Assembly: GCA_033439265.1 (NCBI GenBank)
Contig: JAVTVX010000017.1
Span: 12,050,001-12,114,000, forward strand
DNA: 64,000 nucleotides
Source of the DNA: Dillenia suffruticosa
Lineage: Eukaryota > Streptophyta > Magnoliopsida > Dilleniales > Dilleniaceae
Direction of reading: 5' to 3'
This document shows, piece after piece, positions 46,005 to 57,897 of this stretch. Within the stretch, counting starts at the first letter, position 1; the number at the start of each line of letters is the position of its first letter. Made by a program: the position numbers and the translations under genes. Below the pieces are notes generated by a model. That model was not told the origin of the DNA, ran no database searches, and saw only the letters and a list, made by a program, of their open reading frames with translations.

Positions 46005-47423
46005 GATTACCCATAATAATATCAGGGTTTGCCTGTGCGTCCTCCTGTGTCATCGCAAACACACGAGCCTGGGCCCTAGGCTGTTGTCGCGACGATCCTA
46101 GCACTGTATTACTCCCGGCTGCAGTCCGGGGAGCAGTAGAGCTGAGTGCGCAGTGCCCCCTGCTGGCCTGTGCCAGACGTACCAGTACGACTTTGTAAAA
46201 TCAATCTTCCTCGACCTAAATCGGGGCAGACACTCCTAACGTAACCTTACTTCTCACACTGGAAGCAAGTAACTGGTTCTACATGCCCCAAAGGCATGGT
46301 GGCTACTGCATCTACAGCAGAAGGGCGGTCTCTGTGTAGTAAATTGCATAGACACACTAGGGGCTGGTGCCCCAAAACCCTGTGGTCGAGGTCCCTGTCC
46401 CGGTACTGCTGGTCTGAAGCTAGAAGAACCTCCGGGATATCCAGAATCTCTACCCCTCTTCGACGACTGTCCACCCTGTGACCCAGTCTTCCTCTTCTGG
46501 TGACTCTCCCTCTGTCTAGCCTCTGCTCGGACGATCTCTTCCGCCTGATATGCTGAATCAATCACCTTTGATAGTGTAAAAGAGGGAGTCATCGTCATAT
46601 ACTTCCTGATACTCAATTAGAGGCCATCTTCAAACTTGAACCTTATCTGAGCCGGTGTAGCCATGTCGGGGACAAAGAACGCTAGTCGTTTTAGCTCAGG
46701 CTCGTACTTTGAAACTGATCTCGTCCCCTGGTATAAGTACAGGAACTTCATCCTCATCCGGTCTTGCTAGAACGGGGTGAAGTACCTGTGGTCGAACTCT
46801 TATAGAAAGTCCTCCCACCGTAGGGTCTGTGTAGCACTGTCACGGATAGCCTCCCACCACGACAGGGCATCTCCATCGAGGAGTCTCTCAGCAACTCTCA
46901 ATCTGAGCTCCTCTGACAACCCTAAATCCATAAGGAACCTACGAGTCCTGTTGATCCATTGTTTCGCTGCTACTGCATCACTGGATCCTGAAAAGTCTAT
47001 GCATCCAAGCTACCGAGACTCTTTCACCAATTGCGTGAGCTCGTAGATGCGCCTCAAAGTAACCGACGTCTCATCGGTCGGAGTAGAAACAAAAGGACCA
47101 GCCACCGAAGGAGGAACCGGTGTTGTAGGAGCAGGTACGGCCGCAGGTGCGGTCATTGGAGTCTATAGTGAAGGTGGTGGCATCTGCGACCTATATCTAT
47201 TGTACCACTCCTGCCACTACCTCAAGGCATCACGTGGTGGTGGAGGAATCTCGACTGTAACAGCCGGTGGAGGTGCTAGGGGTGACGTTGGTGAGCGTGC
47301 TCGAGTAGAGGAAGCATCCTCTGGCACTCGTGGCACCTCGGGTGCCCTAGGTGCATCAGGCATTGAAAGACCCTCAAGTGAGGCGAATCTAGCACCTCTC
47401 CTCCTACCACGTCTAGGTGGCAT
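46005..47423 (-). pseudogene. gag of element F
   Basis: It starts at 47423 with MPPRRGRRRGARFASL and has a Pro/Ala-rich N-terminus. Then come RRIYELTQLVKES, a stop, LGCIDFSGSSDAVAAKQWINRTRRFL, LLDGDALSWWEAIRDS, FVPDMATPAQIRFKFEDGL and SIRKYMTMTPSFTLSKVIDSAYQAEEIVRAEARQRES. The zinc knuckle has a TAA (46249-46247) and Tyr instead of His (46243-46241): CFQCEK-stop-GYVRSVC. The end reads AMTQEDAQANPDIIMG, directly before a GGTAATCCTCC that matches the intron start of D, where the element is cut off. Confidence 0.85.
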
Positions 47424-47702
47424 AATTCTGCGAAAAGAATATATTGTTATTTGATAAAAATCAAGAATTAGGGTTAGTTGCTCCGTAACTAACCCCCTAA
47501 AAAAATGAACTATAATTCAAAGCATTTGGATGCGAAATAACGGGTTAGATACGTTATATATCCAACTTTATAAAATAGATGAACTTATATGCCTATGGCA
47601 AAATATGAGACTTTAAATGATTGTATAAAACTCTCAAATGCATTGAAAACTTTTCATGTACTTGAAAAGACTTTTACTATTATCTTTTCTTTTTAACCAA
47701 CC

Positions 47703-47716
47703 TAGCTCTGATATCA
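47703..47716 (-). other. Primer binding site of element F (one change)
   Basis: On the minus strand TGATATCAGAGCT: the tRNA-Met-type site with G to A at its third base. Confidence 0.7.
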
Positions 47717-48334
47717 ATGGAACTGTCACGCCCCCAAATCGGGATCGTGAACAGTCGCCCGTTGTCCCTAGATGTAGACTGTATTTTTACAGAAAATCGG
47801 ACAGAACCTCCCCATAAAACGGAGGTTTCCCGTGTACAATTAAACCTGTATATTCAAAATCAACCTATAATTTAAACAAATGACCATCCCGGCCTCTCCA
47901 AAATCAACAAATACCACAGTCAGCATCCAGAACAACGCAAGGCTATAAAATTTCTAGTAGTCCTAGTCACAGACCTCTACTGTCATGCCCAACTAGAGCA
48001 CGAGCAGCCGCTACAACGAGCAGGCCTAATTTTATACAATATATAACACATTTCCCAAGTAGAAAGTTTAAAACGCTTATAGATGTCTCAATGCAAATAA
48101 AATGAACCAAAGCGAGAGTTATGCACACAACTGCTCATAAGTTATACAGTCATCCCATAAAATACATGGCCAACTACGGACTTAAATGTCAAGATCTCGC
48201 AGGGTCGAAATAAAATAAAGATTTCATATTTCTATTTAAAGTAAATCTCACTGTCCTAAATACCAAATCCGCTTTAGAGCTCGTAACGTCACTCTATCAT
48301 AATAAACTTGTTTGAGGAGGAAAAAGAGAGGAGT

Positions 48335-48355
48335 GAGTATTATGAGAAGATACCC
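48335..48355 (-). other. Conserved LTR hairpin, element F
   Basis: Minus strand GGGTAT, 9-nt loop, ATACTC: six pairs including one G-U, preceded by CTCACT. Confidence 0.6.
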
Positions 48356-49574
48356 AGTGAGTGAGGGGGTAATATCAAGCATAAATAGTATGGGTGAACC
48401 ATTGGAGTGTTAAATAATATCATTCGAAACAAAAATTTATATTTCGCAGCAAAACATGATTTGTTTAGTAATTTGAAATCGTTTAATCAATCACAAGATA
48501 ACAAGCATGTATGCATCCATTTAAAATCAAGTAATATCAGAGCGAGTCAAAAATAGTCCTGGCAAAGGTCAACCGTGACCAAGAACAGGCGCATCGGGGG
48601 TTTTATTATGCATAGACTTTAAAACGCTTTTTACCCCGATGTTGGCCATGAGTTCGCTGGGACTAACTCATCATCATGTATAGGACCCCGCCCGATGCTA
48701 GACGGTGGTGTCACACACGTCCTCCCCCTACGTGGGTTCAACCGGCCTCGTCGATAGCTCTTAAAATAAATGACGTTTACGGATACCTCCTGCGGAAGCG
48801 TATCCGGACAACCTGTGCCTCTATAAACGCCCTCGTAGCTACGGAATCATCAATATCATCATCATAGTATCACAAGGGCACAACGTCCCATAAGTAAAAT
48901 CATATCATTGCATAACTAGTGGTCATCCGACCTAAATAGTTCATCAAAGCATTTCAAGTATGCGTGCCAATACGTTTCATCGAATCATTTTAAAATAGCA
49001 TATCAATGTAACGGTAGAAAAAGAAATTATCAATTTTCAAGTAATGACACAATTTTTGTTTCATTTCAAACCATGGATGCATAGTTATCGTAAACATAAT
49101 TCAAGACACTCCAATAATCACAAAACAGATTTGAAATTTAATCTCATACGTCAAATCAATGCATATCAAAAGCATATTTTATTGAAAATAAGGCAGAAAA
49201 CACGTTTTACTATTTTATGCAAGAGATTAGGGTCTCACTCACATATTTAGGGAGGGTGGTCACTCTCTATTTTTCAACGAGTCTCCAAAAAACAAATCTA
49301 ATCAAATCGTCAAATTTTATATCAAATAAAACCCTAATAAGGGATTTTTTTAACAAATTTTATTCAAACTTTGAAATGGGTGCGTTTCTCTCACCTAGAG
49401 TTTCTCGGGTTTCAGATCTAGCTATCGTTCACCCTTCGAATTGGTCTAAAACCTGTAATATTTTGAAATTTGAAATATATTAGCAACAACTAAATTTCTA
49501 ACACCAAACCCTAGAACTTCAACCAAATCATAGTCGTTACCTGCAGTGAAGATGCAGGTGAGCTCTCGAAGGGA

Positions 49575-50000
49575 AAAGCCGATCGCGGGCTGGTGGGCTG
49601 GCCCGCTGGTGGGCTCGCAGGCTCGTAGCCTAGCTTGCTGGCTACAATGGGTCGTGCGTTGGAGCGTGCTCTCGCTCTTGCTGGGGTCGCACGTGCTCGT
49701 GCAGGGGTCGCACGCTGGAGCGTTGAGATCTCATGCTGGCTCGCGCAGGGGTCGGCGCTGGCTCTCGTTGAGGTCGCGTACTGGCTCGCGCTGGGGTCGC
49801 TCGCTGGCTCGCACTGGGCTCGCGTGCTACTCGCGGGAGATTGCTCGCAGTAGGTCATGCTGGAGCTCATGCAGGGATCGCGCAGCTCGTGCGTAGGCAT
49901 GGTCCTGAGCAGGCGCGTGCTCACGCTGTGGGGTGCTGGCAGCAGATCGCGCTCGGCTAGGCTTGAGCAGCTCGCGGGAGATCGCGTTGCGCAGAGGAGG
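49575..50000. repeat. GC-rich short-repeat block in the LTR of F
   Basis: Recurring GCTGGCTCGC, GGGGTCGC and GCTCGCG words. A similar block lies at 1387-1450 in the LTR of A, and in both LTRs a GA/CT tract lies between the block and the LTR start. Frames up to 137 codons over it are composition artefacts. Confidence 0.7.
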
Positions 50001-50091
50001 AAGGCGCTCGCGGGAAGGTGTTGTAGTGGCGGCTGGGTGCGGTGGTGGAAGGGAGAGGCCGCGGTGAAGGAGAAGGGCAGCGGTGGAGGAG

Positions 50092-50094
<3 letters not shown>

Positions 50095-50130
<36 letters not shown>
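50095..50130. repeat. (GA)n microsatellite in the LTR of F
   Basis: Nearly perfect GA run of about 35 bp. Confidence 0.9.
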
Positions 50131-50133
<3 letters not shown>

Positions 50134-50216
50134 AAAAGGGGAAAAAAAAGAGATTAGGGCTTTTTACCCCGAATCCAAATTTGAGATTTTTTTTTTCTTT
50201 TTTCTTTGGTGTTACA

Positions 50217-52623
50217 GGGCCTCCAAAATGTCATAAGAATAAAACACATATATTTTCCCCCTTCCCTTAGTGTTGACACGGTCTTCACATGGTGCTCGTC
50301 TATTGGATCCGTTGGATAAAGACAGGGGACTCAAACCCCTGCTCCCGTGTTACCCCACCACGTGATCCCATCAGGTAAACGCTCAAAACCGTGGTAGGGA
50401 GTGCGCTATAGTCACTATATACCATCATATAATCATACACATGTACCATATGTCATCATTTATAAACCTTTACCCGTGAAAACAAGGCACTAACAAGTAA
50501 TCATAATATCAAGATACAAATTTTTATCGAACAACATTTCGGGACATACCACAAACACTAAACCATTTCTAAATCACATTTCAAAATTCATTTATAAAAT
50601 CATGATCAAAACTATTTTTCATTTAAATTCAAAATAGTTCATCCCACTCACCTCAACTGGGGAGGGTACGCACTCCCTTAACTGTCATCGTTTTTCAATG
50701 AGTCACCCCTCAAACACTAAGTCTAAGTTTAAACCATATGCATCATTTATCAATTCAATGTTATGTCGTCGGATTACAAAATGCATATAAAAATGTTCTC
50801 TTTCATGAGATTAAATCTCAAATTTCATAGTTAAAGAAAACTTTCTACAAAACTTATCACGCGCAAGTTTAGTAAAATTATGATATTTTCTAAAATCTTG
50901 ATCGGATTCAAATGATTTAAATTTTCTTTTAAAGCTAAGACATATATCTCCAACGTTTATGTTCAGACCAACTTCAATTTCTAAACACATGAATTTAGAA
51001 AAATTTATCACTTTTTCAATATAAGTTCCTAAAACCAATTCTGCATAGTTTTGGGAGAATTTCCATATCTCCCTATATACTTCTCCAATTTAAGTCATTC
51101 TTATCTCAGATTGAAGATAAGACACAGATCTCAAACGTTCTAGTTTAGACCATTCTCAAATGTTAAACGTATAAGTTTATAAAATTTCATTTTCATCTCA
51201 GTTTCGGTTTTAAAACTACTTCTGTACAGTTTTAGTAAAAACACTATACCTTTCTGCCTACAACTCCGATTCAAGTGATATTTATCACAAATTAAAGATA
51301 AGAGAGAGATCTAAAACTTTTATGTTTAATATTTCTCTAAATTCCATACAGAAGATATTTCAAAAATTTACACAAATAACTGATCGTACACAGGATATGA
51401 AACAAAATTGGTGAAACATGCAAAAATTCCAAAAATCACCAAAAATCGTTTCTTTCATGAAATATCTCACATATATGCCATTTTAAACCTTAGAAAGTAT
51501 AATTTATAAAGAAATAAATATCCTAGATTCTTGATTTCTACAGAATGAGATATCATAGTAAAACTACATAAGACTCAATTTATAAATCACTATCTAGCAT
51601 GCTAGTATGGATGCCAAATTAACTATTCATTAATTAATTTAATCTTAGCATAAGTTAGGACATATTACCTCTTTTGTAAGATCTCTTTATCAATAACACC
51701 AACACTTCCTTTGAATCTTTGAATTTTGCTTTCACCTTAGCAAAATCAAATCATAATGAACATAAATTTCTACACAATATTTTTATACTTCCAATTGAAA
51801 TTTAAGAATTTTCAAAAATTGTTTTTACCTCTTTGGCTCCATAGTTGAACTCAAAAATGGAAATGGACTCTACATATTCATGCAAGGGGTGGTTTGAATG
51901 AAGAAAATGAGTCAAACTTTTCATAAACAAGTTCTTTTATAAATCTAGCCAAATATCCTTGACCATTGGATCATTCCATATATCATCTCAACATTTCACT
52001 TGTCCTAACACTTAAACCATGCAATTGTTGATTCAAGCAACCTCCATGCACTCCATTAGGTGTCTTGTGGATGTCCTTGTCAAGGGGAGAAGTGTCACAA
52101 ACTAGAACAAGCTATTCTAGTTAGGTTTCATGCAAAAATTTCTATTCAATAAGATTTTTTGAATGTGGAAAAATCCTATGTGGCCACTAACCAACCTTGT
52201 TTTCCTCTTGACCAATCATTTGGATCCAATTTTCCACCATTGAGTGTTTTGTAACTTAATCCCTTAACTTTCCTTAATTGCATTTAAACTCCTAACTTTT
52301 AATAATTTGTATTTTTGATCCCTATGAAATTTTGTTCGAAATTTTTTAAATATGTGAAATTTCATTTAAATATCTCTATTTTAGTATGTAGGCCTTCTCT
52401 TAACCATTTTTGACTTCTTTAGGCCTTGCCAACATTTGCCGAAAAGGTTTTCAGTTTACCGATAAAATTTTCGATTTTAGTGATTCTGAGGCGAAACCTC
52501 AAAATAAATAAATAGATAAATAGATAAATAAATTTTCATTTTATATGTCTCAAAAGGATGTTTATATATAAAAAATCATAAGAAGTAGTACATGATATAT
52601 AGTTACCGAAAATCGGTATTACA
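50217..52623 (-). repeat. 3' LTR of element E, proximal part
   Basis: It starts on the minus strand with TGTAATACCGATTTTCGG at 52623. It keeps an approximately 957-bp segment (about 50631-51588) that is deleted from the right LTR at 58543. Much of that segment resembles D LTR sequence such as CTTGAATCGGAGT. Confidence 0.85.
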
Positions 52624-52641
52624 ATTTCTAACCTCCTAATA
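52624..52641 (-). other. Polypurine tract of element E
   Basis: Minus strand ...ATTAGGAGGTTAGAAAT directly before the 3' LTR. Confidence 0.8.
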
Positions 52642-52679
52642 TAAAGTTTTATCATCGAAACTAAACTAAAACTATATAT

Positions 52680-54330
52680 CAAATAGCTGGGGGTACTGTC
52701 TCCTTATAGCTTCCTTGGACTCCCAAATTTGCTCCTCGATCTTGTCGTTCCTCTAAAATACTCTGACCAGTGGGACCTCCTTGCTCCGTAGCTTTTTGGT
52801 CTGTTTGTCTCAGATATCTACGGGCTGGACGGGGAAACTCAAGTCATTGCTCAACTCTATCGGTGGAGGCTCCAGTACATGGGAAGGATCAAGAAGGTAC
52901 TTCCTCAGCATCGAAACATGGAATATATCATGAATCTGTGCTAACTCAAGAGGTAGATCCAATCTATATGCCACTTTCTCAATCCTCTCAAGGACTCAGA
53001 AAGGTCCAATGTATCTGGGATTAAGCTTTCCTCGTTATCTGAATCGGATCATCCCCTTCCAAGGGGATATCCTCAAAAACACCATGTCTCCCTCCCCAAA
53101 CACCAAAGGTCGCAGTCGTCTGTCTGTATAGCTTTTCTGCCTATCCTGGGTAGCTTTTATCCGAGCACGGATGACCTTTACTTTTTACCGAGTCTCCTCA
53201 ATCAAATCAATACAACTGAGCTGTCTCTCCCCGACCTCATCCCAATACAAAGGTGTCCGACACTTTCTCCAGTTCAAGGTTTCGTATGATGACATCCCAA
53301 TACTAGTCTGGTAGCTATTGTTGTAGGCGAACTCGATCAATGAGAGGTGTTGATCCCAATTTCCCTTAAAGTCCATGACACAGGATCTCAACATATCCTC
53401 TAGTATTTGAATGGTCCTCTCAGACTGACCATCCGTCTGGGGGTAAAATACAGTACTGATCTTCAGTCGGGTACCCATGGCCTCTTGCAACTTCGACAAA
53501 AATCGGGAAGTAAAACGTGGGTCTCTGTCCAATATAATGGACATTGGACTCCAGGCAGTTGAACTATCTCACTAATATACAGGCAGGCCAAACCATCTAG
53601 TAGATAGCTGCTGCGAATGGGAAGGAAATGTGAGGACTTGATGAGTCTATCTACGAATACCCAGATAGCATCATGTCATGCCAAAATCCGTGGAAGACCC
53701 ATTACAAAATCCATGGCGACATGCTCCCACTTCTATTCAGGAATAGGAAGAGACTGTAGTGTACTGGCGGGTTGCTGATACTCAGCCTTCACCTTCTGGC
53801 ATACCAAGCATCGAGTAACAAAACTGGTTATTTCACGCTTCATGCCCGCCTACCTGTAACTTTCTCGAATCATCCGGTACATCTTTATACTACCAAGATG
53901 CATAGCATAGGCTGAAGAGTGAGTCTCCTCTAATATAGCACGCCTAAGGTCATCATCTTTTGGAATACAAATATGTCTCCTAAAAACTATTAGGCCATCA
54001 TCCCTCATTTTGAAGTCTCTACCTTTTACTTTCTTGATCCTCTCAACAATCCCTTGAAGCTCCTCATCAGTAGACTGAAGTTTTCGAATGTGGTCAAACA
54101 GAGTTGGTCTCACATCAAATTTGGCCAAAAGTGCTCCAAAATCATCTATGGCCAATCTGACTCCTAGGGAGTGGAGTCCAATAAGACACGAGAGATAAGA
54201 ACTCTCGGTGGATGCTGACGATGATGACTTGTGGCTCAATGTATCCACAATGACATTTGCTTTGCCCGGGTGGTTGTCAATAATCAGATCATAGTCTTTG
54301 AGAAGCTCCAACCATCTCTCTACCTGAGAT
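52680..54330 (-). pseudogene. Integrase and chromodomain tail of element E
   Basis: Read downwards from the IIDNHPGKANVIVDTLS linker. The zinc domain is [18 protein letters not shown] then CLVCQKVKAE. The core has VAMDFVMGLP, a frameshift near 53540, [11 protein letters not shown] and YPQTDGQSERTIQILEDMLRSC, so the DDE residues are present. [18 protein letters not shown] and GEGDMVFLRISPWKGMIRF follow. The tail is HDIFHVSMLRKYLLDPSHVLEPPPIE with chromodomain residues LRSKEVPLVRVF and IEEQIWESKE, ending in YPQLFDI near 52680. It is interrupted by about six stops and at least one shift. Confidence 0.86.
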
Positions 54331-55480
54331 TGAGCTCCCTTTGAGTGAGTAGATCTTCAAACTTTTGTAATTTGTATATATCTGGTAACTAACCCCATAT
54401 AGATAGTGTCGTCAAATCTTCAAAGCGAAGACAATAGCAGCAAACTCTAAGTCGTGGATAGGATAATTCAATTCATGCCTCTTCAATTGTCGGGAGGCAT
54501 AAGCGATGACTCAACCCTCTGCATCAGGACACAACCTAGTCCCTATCGGCTAGCATTGCAGTATACCTCGTACTCTCCATTGCTACTAGAGAGAGCGAAG
54601 ATCGGTGCTGACGTTAGTCGCTGTTTGAGCTCCTGAAAACTCGCCTCACAGTGATCATCCCAAACAAACTTGACCTCTTTCCGTGTCAAGTTGGAGAGTG
54701 GAGCAGCAATCTTGGAGAATCCATCTACGAACTTTCAATAATATCTTGTCAATCCAAGGAAACTCCACACCTCCGTAACACTCCGTGGTTGCTCCCATTT
54801 TAGAATAGCTTCAACTTTCTTTTGGTCTACAAAGATCCCATCAGCAGAAACCATATGATCCAGAAAGTTAATCTCCCTCAGCCAAAACTCGCACTTGGAG
54901 TATTTGATATATAGTTCTTTTTCACAGAGTATCTGCAATATAGCCCGTAAGCACTGGGAATACTCGTCATCACTCCTCGAATACACAAGAATATCATCGA
55001 TGAAGACGATAATAAATATATCCAGAAAGGAGTGGAAACCTGGTTCATCAGGTCCATAAAAGCTGTCGGGGCATTAGTCAGCCCAAATGGCATCACCAAA
55101 AACTCAAAGTGATCGTACCGGGTCCTGAAAGTTGTCCTAGGAATATTACTTTTCCTAATCCATAACTGATGATATCTAAATCTTAGGTCGATCTTAGAAA
55201 AAACCGGAGCCCCCTGCAACTGGTCAAACAAATCATCAATTCGAGATAACGGGTATCGATTTTTGATTGTCACTTGAGAGTGTCATCCTTCTTTCGGACA
55301 AATAATACAAGAGCCCCCCAAGGCGAAGTGCTTGTGCTTGGTCCGATGAAGCCCTTATCCAATAGTTCTAGCAACTGGACTTTTAGCTCTTTCAACTTTG
55401 CTGGAGCCATCCTATATAGTGGAATTGAGATAGGTGCAGTGCCTAATGCCAAATCAATGGCAAAATCAAATTCCCAGACT
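54331..55480 (-). pseudogene. Reverse transcriptase and RNase H of element E
   Basis: [40 protein letters not shown], a shift, [37 protein letters not shown] (G to F in SGYH), [21 protein letters not shown] frameshift follows, and the other frame then shows the [16 protein letters not shown] box, intact. Thumb: [19 protein letters not shown]. RNase H: EYEVYCNASR then TAG, with the catalytic Asp of DAS replaced by Asn. The last part is full of stops. Inactive. Confidence 0.86.
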
Positions 55481-55499
55481 AGAGGTAATCCGATAGCTC

Positions 55500-56060
55500 C
55501 TCAAGAAATACATCAGGAAATTCCTATACCACTGGAACATCATTTATTCTTGGTCCGTCTACTATAGTATCCACAACATGTGTCAGATATGCTGTAATTC
55601 ATCAATCTACGGGTTTTAAAAGCAGATATCACACAATTTCGGAGAACCCATCTAGTTCTATGGAAAACCAATATTGGATACCCCGGTCTCCAAAATTCGA
55701 CTGTTTTAGCAAAATAGTCCACTGAAGCTAAATGCCAGTGTAGCCGATCCATACCTAAGATGGCATCGAAGTCCCGTATGTCTAGTGAAATCAGATCTGC
55801 TTTTAACACTATACTCTCCTTCTCGACTCCATAGTCTCGGTACACCTCTTTCCTGACAATCTGCTCCCCAAAGGGAGTAATGACTAACAATATTTTATCC
55901 AGTGATACTAAAACCTTGTCAGTATAGTAAGTAAAGTCCATGTTCACAAATGAACTATTCACCCTAGTTCACCAACACACGGGTGTTTCTTCCGAAGATA
56001 ATCGTAGTGCTTGTTACTATGTCTGGATTGGCTTGTGCCTCCTTGTCAGTCATAGCATAT
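55500..56060 (-). pseudogene. gag end and protease of element E, contiguous without intron
   Basis: The gag end (AMTDKEAQANPDIVTS) runs straight on into TTIIFGRNTRVLVN, where B and D have their intron-like insert. The protease site is then lost to a TAG, a TAG and a one-base shift exactly at the Asp-Ser-Gly position. FVNMDFTYYTDKVL, ILLVITPFGEQIVRKEVYRDY and LDIRDFDAILGMDRLHWHLASVDYF continue in the other frame. Confidence 0.85.
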
Positions 56061-57341
56061 TGTCTAGCCTGCGTCCTAGGCTGCTAATGAGGAGGTGAAG
56101 CAGGCATGTTACTCCCAGTGAAAGACTTCCCTGTGGTACTATGAGGAAGTACCATAGAAGGTGTTGAACTGCCCCTGGGGCCATAAGAAAAGCTCTAATC
56201 TGAGGCATGACTATACTCTTCAGCTCGCAGATTAGGATAGCGGTCTTTAAAGTGTCCATCATTTCTACACTAATAACATCTACCAGAAAATCAGCATGGG
56301 TCTGGATGTGCCTTTTTACAAATCGGGCAAGACCATCTCTATGCTCCTCTGGACCATGGCGCAGTGCCCAAGATACCTCCCGGTGTACTCATCGAGACTG
56401 ATGGCTACCCATACTACCCATGAGGTGTGGTCTTAGGCCCCTGTCTAGGGCCATCGCTAAATGAATCTTGACCTATGCTCCTCTTGGAGCTCTGTCCCTA
56501 CCTAAATCCAACCTCTTCCTTTGATCTTGCTGGTCGGGGAGTTTGTTCCGTTTTTTAATGTTATGCTTTGCTCTTAGCATTCAACTCTAGGATAGCGTTC
56601 AACTCTAATGTATGTATCCCCCCTGGAGACTATCATCCGGTCTCTGATGGCGAGATTTAGTTCTTGTTCAAAATTGAATCTCCTGGTCTCCTCAGTCGCC
56701 ACCAATTCTGGGAAAAATGCTACTAGTTTGCGGAACTCAGTCTCGTACTCTGACACAGACTTCTACCTTTGCTTCAACTCCAAGAACTCTTGCTGCTTCA
56801 TGTCGCGGTTGAACATCGAGTAATACTGGGAATCAAACTCCCTCAGAAAGTCACCCCAAATCAGTGGCTCATCCGCTCTATCCTTGACGCCGTCCCACCA
56901 ATCACGAGCGTTATCCTCTAGCAGTGTAACTGCTATCACCAGCTTGAGTCTATCCTCAACTCCCATGTCCTCCACAGCCTTTCTAACTCATTTGAGCCAC
57001 TTCGTGGCCATAACGGGGTCGTGGGTCCCAGAGAAGGACTCGCACCCTAGATTCCTAGCCTCTCTCAACAAGGTGGAGACCTCTGTCATCTGTCGAGTAG
57101 TCGGGGTAGTCGTCAACGTAGGAGAGGGCACTGGTGCCGTTGTAGGTACAGGTGGAGTCTCAACTGCCGATGCAAGTGGTGCTCTCATCTGTCTCAGTGG
57201 GCTGTCCACCACCCCATCACTTCCTGAGTACAAAGAGCAGTGGGGTATTTCTCCAGTAGAAGGGTCTTGAGGTGCTTGAAACGATGATGCGACCTCAAAT
57301 GGGGTCTCGGTAGTATGCCTTGGTTGCTCTCGGGGACACAT
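56061..57341 (-). pseudogene. gag of element E with two zinc knuckles
   Basis: The start at 57341 reads MCPREQPRHTTETP. Then VSTLLREARNLGCESFSGTHDPVMATKWLK followed by TGA (CGA in relatives), VRKAVEDMGVEDRLKLVIAV, WWDGVKDRADEPLIW, SEYETEFRKLVAFFPELVA and FEQELNLAIRDRM. Two Cys/His motifs follow near 56330-56235: CPICKKAHPDPC (intact C-x2-C-x3-H-x4-C) and CY-stop-CRNDGHFKDRY, where TAG (56272-56270) replaces one residue and Tyr the last Cys. A gag with two knuckles of different spacing separates E from B and D, which show one. Confidence 0.84.
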
Positions 57342-57510
57342 AGTTCTACATAAAGGATCACGCTTAGTACTTAAAAGTAGAAAAGCAAAGAGTTAGGTGC
57401 CAACTTAACCCCCTAATAAGGATGGATGTTATAGGACCGAGGCAAATTATAAACTATTTAAAAAATATTTTACAAATACTGGAATCGAAATAAAGTAAAT
57501 ACAGAATCTA

Positions 57511-57524
57511 GCACTCTGATACCA
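57511..57524 (-). other. Primer binding site of element E
   Basis: Minus strand TGGTATCAGAGTGC, a few bases after the 5' LTR end at 57532. Confidence 0.85.
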
Positions 57525-57878
57525 TCTAATCTGTCACGCCCCGACCTGCAAGTCAAGCGCGAACAGACCGCCACGACTTATCGAAGCACGGGTATGCCCT
57601 ACACGCACATCGAGGTAATGCAACGCCAATATTATGTTTAATATCACAACTCTATTTATTATCCTAAATCAAATCATACAGTGAAAGAAGAAGAAAATCT
57701 TTAGAAAAATTCTTTAAAACATTTGCCTCCAATTTACATATAACATTTATATGCATGGTCCAATGGTAAATAAGGGTGGGTATGAACACATACCGATAGT
57801 GTCTCTCGGTAAAGCTCGTGGTACAGTATCTCAACGTAACTTAACACAGTACAAGCTGAAAATATAATTATGAGGGGT

Positions 57879-57897
57879 GAGTATAATCCACATACTC
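57879..57897 (-). other. Conserved LTR hairpin, E 5' LTR
   Basis: Minus strand GAGTAT, loop GTGGATT, ATACTC: perfect stem. Confidence 0.7.

Larger units (their letters stand above)
45996..50216 (-). mobile_element. Element F: truncated Tekay-type element inserted in the 3' LTR of E
   Basis: On the minus strand it has a full LTR (50216-47724), a PBS and gag, then ends just past the gag/protease splice-donor position. Protease to integrase and the second LTR are absent. The right boundary (TGTAACACC on the minus strand) is exact. The left boundary is a deletion junction near 45996-46010, so no TSD is left. The gag wording is closest to that of D. Confidence 0.8.
47724..50216 (-). repeat. 5' LTR of element F
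   Basis: 2.5 kb, from TGTAACACCAAAG (minus strand) to CGTGACA. It contains a GA microsatellite (about 50095-50130) and a GC-rich block of GGCTCGCG-like repeats (about 49575-50000). Confidence 0.85.
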
